This document shows positions 1-9,000 of a stretch of 64,000 nucleotides of DNA, in pieces. Location of the stretch: positions 186,001 through 250,000 of the forward strand of contig NZ_JABBPG010000001.1 of NCBI RefSeq assembly GCF_013140855.1. Reading direction: 5' to 3'. The position numbers were made by a program, and so were the translations under genes. Position 1 is the first letter of the stretch, and every line of letters begins with the position of its first letter. Below the pieces are notes generated by a model. That model saw only the letters and a program-made list of their open reading frames with translations, was not told where the DNA came from and searched no databases. This stretch comes from Pseudoalteromonas caenipelagi. Lineage in GTDB: Bacteria; Pseudomonadota; Gammaproteobacteria; Enterobacterales; Alteromonadaceae.

Positions 1-1
1 A

Positions 2-3000
2 GCTCAGATTATTGAGTATTTTGTTACGCGCAAACAAGCTCAGCAAATGAATCAGGCATACACCAAGGAGCAGTTAAAGCCATATCCAAGACCCGCAAAG
101 ATCCCATTAAGCTATGCACAGGAAGGGCTTTGGTTCGTTGAGCAATTACAAGGTGGTGAGCAATATTATATGTCAGCTGTGTTTAAGATGCGGGGATATC
201 TTAAAGTTCAGTTATTTGAGCGAGCAATAGCGCAAGTTGTGCAGCGGCATGAAATACTCAGGACACGCGTTGTCGTTGATCAACAAGGTGTACCACAGCA
301 AATTATTTCACCTGACATATCTGTACCATTTGTTGCTGTTAATATTAGCGAAGGCAAAAGCCATGTTGATTTAGAGCATGCACAAATTAAAGAAAAACTA
401 TTGGCTGAAGCGGAACAGTTAATCGAGGGTTTTAAAAAAGAGCCTCTTGATCTTGAACAAGGGCCTTTGTTACGTGTGTTACTCATATGTCTTGATGATG
501 AATATTGGCTTACCTTTAACATGCACCATATCATCTCCGACGGTGCGTCTTTGCTATGTTTGGTTAGTGAGCTTGAAACTCACTACAGCGCACTACTTGA
601 AGATAAGGCTTATGAAGGGCCACCATTACCCATTCAATATGCCGATTACGTGCTGTGGCAAAGGCAAACTTTAAACGACGCATATTTAAATAGCGCAGTA
701 GCGAAGTTACGTAGCAAACTTGCTGATTTGGACCCGATATTATCACTGCCTACGGATAGACCAAGGCCATCGGTACAATCTACGAGTGGACAAATATACC
801 GCCAAATGCTCGATGGTGAACTCGCTCAAACGTTGTTAAAGCAAGTAGCGCAGCATCACGTTACGTCATTCATGTGGGTGCTTAGTTGCTTTATGTTGTT
901 TATTGGTCGTATTAGCCAAAATGAACAAGTCGCACTGGGCACACCTGTTTTGGGCCGTAACCACCCTGAGCTTAACAATTTAATCGGCTTATTTGCCAAT
1001 ACCATAGTGATCCCAGCTTCACTGGATGATGAGAGTCAATTTAGTCATTGGTTAGAGAAACAAAAACACACCATACTCGAGGCATTTGAATATCAAGCTG
1101 TGCCGTTTGATAAGTTGGTTGATGCGCTGGGGTGCAAACGCGATTTAAGTCACCATCCGTTGGTTCAGATTTTGTTTACTCTAGAACAAGCCAGCGACAG
1201 TCATTTTGTATTACCTAACTTAACCATTGAAGAGGTCAAACCCAAAACTAATCACCAGTGTGCAATTAAGTGTGATTTAGAACTGAATGTGCAGTTATCA
1301 GAGCAAGGCATATTACTTAATTGGAAATTTGATGATGCACTGTACGACTTAGACACAATTGTGCACTGGGCAGACAGTTTTGCAGTGTTGTTAGAGCATG
1401 TTTGTGTTTATCCAGACACGCCTTGTGTGCACATACCCTTGTTAGACGAACAGCAAACTCTGCAGATATTAAAGCAACCTCAATGCACACAGGTACAGTG
1501 GCCGTCAGATACTCATCTTGTTGAGATATTTGAGCGCCAAGTAACGCGTTACCCTGAGCAAATAGCACTCGTAGATGAAAACTCGACGTTAACTTATCAA
1601 GCACTTAATTATCGGGCTAATCAATTGGCTCATTTACTCATAGATCATGGAGTAAAGGCAGAGCAGCTTATACCTGTGAGTGTGACACGTAATGTTGATA
1701 TGGTCGTCACCTTGCTTGCTATTTTAAAAGCGGGCTGTGCGTATGTGCCAATCGACCCTGATTATCCCGCTGACCGTATTGAATACATCATCAAGGATGT
1801 TGGTGGGGATGTGTTAATCTGCGACAGCACAAGTGCCGCCGTTTTTGACTTTTTTGGCATGCAGGTGATTAATATTAGCGAGGCTGAAACAAGTAGCATT
1901 CATAACGGCAACGCTAACCTGAGAATGCCAATCTCGGGGAAAAATCTGGCCTATATGATTTATACGTCGGGTACGACAGGGCGGCCAAAAGGTGTACAAA
2001 TTGAGCATCGCCATGTTGTGCGATTACTTTTTACTAATCCCAATTTGTTTGATTTTAATGAACATGACGTATGGACCTTATTTCATTCGTTTTGCTTCGA
2101 TTTTTCTGTGTGGGAAATGTACGGCGCTTTACTATTTGGTGGCCGACTTGTTGTTGTTAGTAAAGAGGCCTGCAAAGATAGCGAAGCATTTGCAAAATTA
2201 CTGATTGAGCAAAAAGTCACAGTTTTAAATCAAACCCCTAGCGCGTTTTATGTTCTGCAAGATAACATGCTCAAACTCGATAGGGCGCTGCAAGCGAAAA
2301 ACCGTATTCGTTATGTTATTTTTGGTGGTGAAGCGCTACAACCTGCTAAATTAAAGCCTTGGGCGCTGCAATTTACTGATAGCAAACTCATTAATATGTA
2401 CGGCATCACCGAAACAACCGTACATGTTACTTATAAACAAATAACGCATAAAGACATTGAACAAGGTACCAGCAACATAGGTAAGCCAATACCTACCACA
2501 TCTTGTTATGTGCTTGATAAGCATTTACAGCCTTTGCCCTATGGTGCAATTGGCGAATTATATGTGGGTGGTGAAGGTGTTTGTCGCGGCTATTGGCAAA
2601 AAGAAGATCTTAATAAGCAGCGATTTATCACTAATCCATATAGTGAACACGCCAGCAGGCTTTATAAAACTGGCGATCTTGCTCGCTCCCTTTGCAATGG
2701 CGAGCTAGTCTATGTAGGTCGAATTGACGACCAAGTAAAAGTACGGGGCTATCGTATTGAGCTTGGTGAAATTGAAAACCAACTTCGCACTCACCCATGG
2801 CTTTTAGAAGTCGTTACTTTGCTCAAACAAGATGAAGCACTCGGCTCATCAATTTGTGCATTTGTTGTGTTAGCCAAAGAGGCGCATTTTGAAGATTTAA
2901 CAGCGCAGATCCAGCACTATCTAAGGCAAACTCTACCGGAGTTTATGTTGCCTACAAGCATAACTTCGGTTGCCAGCATGCCTCTGACAAGTAACGGTAA

Positions 3001-6000
3001 AGTAGATAAAAAGGCATTATTGGCACTAGCAACATCGACACCTCAGCCACAGCCTTTCAACGCGCCAAATACTGAGTTTGAAAGGCAAATAGCGGATTGC
3101 TTTGCTCAAATATTACAATTAGACAGTGTCGGCCGTGACGATCACTTTTTCCGACTAGGTGGGCATTCTTTATTGGCAACACAAGCAATCACTCAGTTGC
3201 GTGAAAAAGCCAAATTAAATGTAACACTCAAAGATTTATTCCAACGTCCAGAAGTTAAGTCATTAGCACAAATCGCACAACATAATCACCATTATATCGG
3301 ACAGACTTCTGAGCAATTGAAATTAACGAGTCGCGAGCATCATGGCGATATACCTTTGTCTTTTGCGCAACAACGTTTGTGGAGCATCGATCAAATTCAA
3401 CAAGGTAGTCTTGAATATCATATGAGCGCAGCCTTTGAACTGTGTGGGCAGCTAAACATAGATGCGTTTACCCAATCCTGGTATTCGATAGTTGAGCGTC
3501 ATGAAGTATTAAGAACATGTTTTGTATGTTCAAAACAAGGGCAGCCGTACCAGCAAATCAAACAATCCTATGATGAGCTTGTGAACTATGTTGATGCAAA
3601 TGAACTGACAAACGAGCAGCAAGAAAGATTGTGGCTAAAAATACTCAGGGACGATAGACAAACGCCATTTAAGCTAAATCAAGATATTATGCTGCGTGTT
3701 ACCTTACTAAAGCTGGGCGTCGATAAACATAGACTGCTAGTGAATATGCATCATATCGCCAGTGATGCACAGTCTTTGCATATACTCGTTAAAGAGTTTA
3801 CGCAGTTTTATCAAAGCTACGCGTTTAAGCATGCCTTGCCAGAGGGATTAAGAACGCCGTTGTCTGTTCAATATCGAGATTATGCTATTTGGCAACGCGA
3901 TGTAATGAACGCAGAAAAGCTGCATGAGCACGCACAATTTTGGCTAAGCCATCTTGATGGTGCACCACCTTTGCACCACTTACCAGTGGATAGTCCGAGA
4001 GCCAAACAGCAGATTACTAAAGCAAAGCTGTATCAACTGCAATTTTCCAAGCAGCTTGGTGCGGCTATTCGCGCACATTGCCAACGCTTAGACATAACCT
4101 TGTTTACTTGGTTACATACTGCATTTTCGTTAACCGTAGCACGATTTAGTAATAGCCATGATGTGGTTATCGGTGCTCCTTTTTCAGGCAGAAATCATAC
4201 TCAGTTGGAACATATGATTGGCTTTTTTGTAAATACTTTGCCAATCAGAACCGTGCTCACCGATGATATCAGTTTTGAAAGCTTGTTAGCGCAACAAAAA
4301 GATCTGCTTGAAGATATTCATATGCATAAAGAAATGCCTTTTGAGCAGATCATTGAAAGATTAAAACTAACTCGAGACTTGAGCCATCAAAGTGTATTTC
4401 AGCTGACGTTTTCACTTAATCCACAGATTGAAAGCGAGTTAAAACTTCCAGGAATACACGCTGAAGCAATTGATGAGCATGCTCTGAATGTGAAGTTTGA
4501 TATTGAATTAAGTTGTCATGAAGACGATGCACAACTGCGTTTTAACTGGGTATACAACAGTGCCTTGTTTGACGAACAAACTATCGAATCGTTGGCTAGC
4601 ACGTTTAAAGTATTGGTTGAGCAAGTTATAGAGCAACCAGCCACAGCGGTAAGTACTTTGCCATTGCTCACTAAATGTCAGTCTCAGCAACTAGTTATTC
4701 AAGGTCGTCACACTGATGAAGCTTACTCCCGTACGGTATTAGATGAATTTATTGAAATGGCTAGTGCTGATAAAGAGCGTACCGCGCTTATTGACTCAGA
4801 TACAAATCAACATGTCAGTTATAAATGGCTACATCAGCGTAGTAATGAACTAGCGCAGTATTTAATTGCCAAGGGGGTCAAGCACGAACAATGCATTGTA
4901 GTAAGCATGCCTTTTGGTTCAGATCTGATTGTTGCCATGCTTGGTATATTAAAAGCTGGTGGCTGCTATGTACCGGTTGACCCTAATTATCCTCAACATA
5001 GAATAAACTTTATTAGCGAAGATTGCAGTGCTGCGTTTGTGATAACGCGCAGTGATCACATTGATAAATTTAACGTGCTTGCTAACGTAGCCTCTCGCAT
5101 TATATGTATAGATGACTACTATACCGAGCAGGATATAATCAATCATGTTCATAGCGAGCATTGTCTGCCTTTAATAAATTCACAGCAGCTTGCGTACGTG
5201 ATTTATACATCAGGTACTACAGGCAACCCCAAAGGGGTCATGATCCCACATTGTGGATTAATGAATCTATGCAACTGGCATAACCGCAGCTTTAACGTAA
5301 ACGATCACAGTGTGGCAAGCCAAACTGCAAATATTGCGTTTGATGCAGCTGCTTGGGAAATTTGGCCCTATCTATGCGCAGGTTCTGCCATTATAACTGT
5401 GCCTAAGCCTATATTAAATGCGCCAGATAAACTCGCGCAACTATTTACACATTACAAAGTAACACATTGTTTTCTTGCTACACCAATTGCTGAGGCGATA
5501 TTGGCAGATGATGCTTTCACTCCTCAATATTTGACTTATTTGTTGGTTGGAGGAGATAAACTTAATCGCATTGATGTGTCTTCACTGCCATTTTCTATCA
5601 TTAATAACTATGGCCCGACAGAGGCGTCGGTCGTGACCACTTCAGGGGTTGTCACATTATCTAATAAAGTGCCAGATATCGGCGAACCGATAGATAATAC
5701 TTATTTGTATATTCTTGATAAGAATAAACAACCAGTGCCTGCGGGGATGATAGGTGAGTTATACATCGCAGGGTTGGGTTTGGCTCGCGGGTATTTGAAC
5801 TTAGCAGAACTTACTCAGAAACGCTTTGTGATGTTAGATACACCTACTGGGCAACATGTTAGGGCCTATCAGTCAGGGGATCTGGTAAGGTTAAATGAAA
5901 ATGGCAAGATAGCTTATATTTCGCGCCTTGATAATCAAGTTAAATTAAGAGGCTATAGAATCGAGCTTGGAGAGATCGAGCAGGTTCTTTTATCTTGCCT

Positions 6001-9000
6001 TGAGCTTGACGAATGCGTCGTTCAGCTTTGCTCCTTAGCAAGTGGTGTAAAGCAGCTGGTGGCATTTTTGTGTTTCGATGCAGCCTTGTTTACTAAGGAG
6101 CGCGTTGTGCAGGTTGTGCAAAGCCATTTATCAGCCAAGCTACCGGCATACATGCATCCCAGCCACTATATCGCGCTTGAGTCGTTACCATTAACACCTC
6201 ATGGTAAGGTTGACCATCACGCTTTAAATGACCTGGTCAGTACACTCAACCCGCAAATTCGCGATGAGCTACAAACAGTAGATAAACATCACAATTCTGA
6301 GACCCTAGAAGGGAAGCTATTAAACTTATATCACAACGTATTGAATACGAAGCACTTACGGCTCGATGATGACTTCTTTGCGTTTGGTGGGGATTCGATA
6401 TTAAGTATTCAAATAGCGAGTCGCTCTCGTGCATTAGGCATAGAAATATCTGTGGCTGATGTGTTTAACTACAACACCGTTGGCCGTCTTGCTGAACATA
6501 TTAAAGGGTCGCAAATAGCGTCTTCTAGTGCCGACGCAGTCTCTTCGCATAGTGGGCCGATTGCCCCTTTACCCATACAAAAGTGGTTTTTTGAACAAGC
6601 ATTTGAAAAACCAACGCATTGGAATCAGGCGTTACTGTTATCGACGGATAAACTTCTAGGCGTCGGGCATATGCAACTAGCCTTAGATAGCATAATTGAA
6701 TTACATGATGCGTTGCGTTTGACTGTTAATAGTCACAATGAGTTGGCAGTACAAGCGCGAGTGCACAGCCATGAAATATGGCAAGGATCTGACTTGCGTG
6801 AAAGTCGTCAATGGCAGTGTGATTTATTACAAATAGCGAATAAAGCGCAGCAAAGCTTTGAGTTTATCAACAAGCCACTGTTTAGAGTTTGTTTTTTCAA
6901 AACTCCCCAAGACGAATCTCATAACAGACTGCTGATTGTTGCGCATCACTTGATCATTGACGGTGTTTCGTGGCGTTTGTTGCTAGAAGACTTTCAGCAC
7001 GCTTGCGAACGTGCTGTTGATGATCAGCAAATAGTGTTACCAAAACGCACCGCATCACTCTATCAGGTGAGTCAATTTTACTTAGATCTGGCGCAGCAGC
7101 AAGATTTTCTGGGGCATTGGCAATCGCTTGTTGAGCGTGGTGCAGATAGTGTCTCTATGTTGCAGTTGCGAAAGCTAACAGATGGAGAAACACCAAAAGC
7201 GACAACATATAAGCATGTTTGTTCTGAGCAATTAACCGATGTGTTGGTTCAAGATGCCAATATGGCTTATAACACTTCTGTGCAGGTGCTACTACTTAGT
7301 GCATTACAGTGGTGCGCTATGGTGCATTATCAAACGCGTTCACAAATTATTATGCTTGAAGGCCATGGTCGAGAAATGCTCAACAAGGCCGTTAAAGCTG
7401 AGCGTTGTATCGGCTGGCTAACAGCCATGTATCCATTTCACCTATTTAGTAATGCAGCCTCTTTACATGAAGTAATTTGCACTGTTAAAGAACAGCTCGC
7501 GTATGTGACGGACATTGCCAGTAGCTATGGTGCGCTGCGTTATGGCCATCAATCACAAGATATCCGCCAGTCATTGCATATTAATAGCCAGGATAAAATT
7601 TTCTTTAATTATTTAGGGCAGCTAGACAATGCGATAAATAATGACGCTCTGATAGCTGGTGCCAACGAGGAAGTCGGCGCTTTACACAGTGACCGTAATC
7701 ATCTGTATTATGGCCTACAGATCACCGCAGCCATCAACAATGGCAGGCTCTCGTTTAACTTTGATTACGACGCTAACAGGCTCGATAGTGCAGACATTGA
7801 AAAATTAGCAACCCATTTAGAAGAGAGCTTAAAGGCAGTAGTTGCGCATTGCTCGAATACTCAGCTTCGTCAATATACGCCAAGTGATTTTAACTTATTA
7901 GCGGGCGTTTCTAGGCTTCAATTAGACAAGCTGATTGCGCCTTATAATCACCAAATTATTGCCGACATTTACCCACTTAGTATGCTGCAAAAAGGCATGT
8001 GGCTGGTGAGTCAACGTAATGCATTTAGTAAAGATGTGCCGTATCTAGAGCAAGTTTCTATGGTGTTTGATGGCGCGTTTGACGTTGAAGCGTTCAGTTA
8101 CGCTTGGCAATGTCTGTTAAAAACGCACAGTATATTAAGAACCGCATTTATCAAGGCAACGGACGAACCTTTACAAGTGGTAATAGAAAGCGTGGAATTA
8201 CCATTACAAATTGATGATTCCGAGCTGTTTTTACTCAGTGGTATGGCTGAACATGAGTATCTTAAAACGCTAGCAGAGCTTGAGTACAGTGAAGGGATAG
8301 ACCTAACCGTAGCGCCTTGTATGCGACTGCGGTTGGTGCCGTTATTAGGTAATCGTTATGGGTTCATTTGGACTTATCATCATTTAATAATGGACGGATG
8401 GTCACAGCCAACATTATTTGCCAACCTATTGTCCTACTATAGTGCTCGAATAGGTGGTCAAACTGTCAAAATTAAAGAAGATAAATTCAAAGATTACATT
8501 GCGTATCTGCAAAAACAAAACGGCAGTGCTGAGCAGGCGTTTTGGCAGAGCTATTTATCGGGTGTTGATGAGCCAACGTTGTTGGTCAAACATATCACCT
8601 GTGACCATACGCTAGATGAGCGTAAAGTGGCTCAAATTGATATTGCAATTGACTCGCAATTAAGGTCCCAGCTGAATCAATTTGCTAAAGCACAAGGGTT
8701 TACGCTTAATCATATTCTGCAAGGTGTTTGGGGTTATTGGCTGAGTATTTGTTGTGACAGTGATTATGCGCTATTTGGTCAAACCATCTCTGGTAGACCT
8801 TCAGATTTGACGGATGTTGAGCAACGTGTTGGGTTATATATAAATACCCAAGCGGTAAAGCTAGATGTTGATATAAATGATAGTGCGTTAGTCTACTTAA
8901 ATCGGGTTAAACAAAACCATTTACAGCTTGCAACATATTGCCATAGCGCACTGACACAGGTGCACGACTGGAGTAATATTGATAATGGTAGTGAGCTGTT

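Noticed and set aside
47-49. ATG at 47 as the NRPS start
   Set aside because: The frame stays open to base 2 with carrier-domain-like sequence and there is no ribosome site before it.
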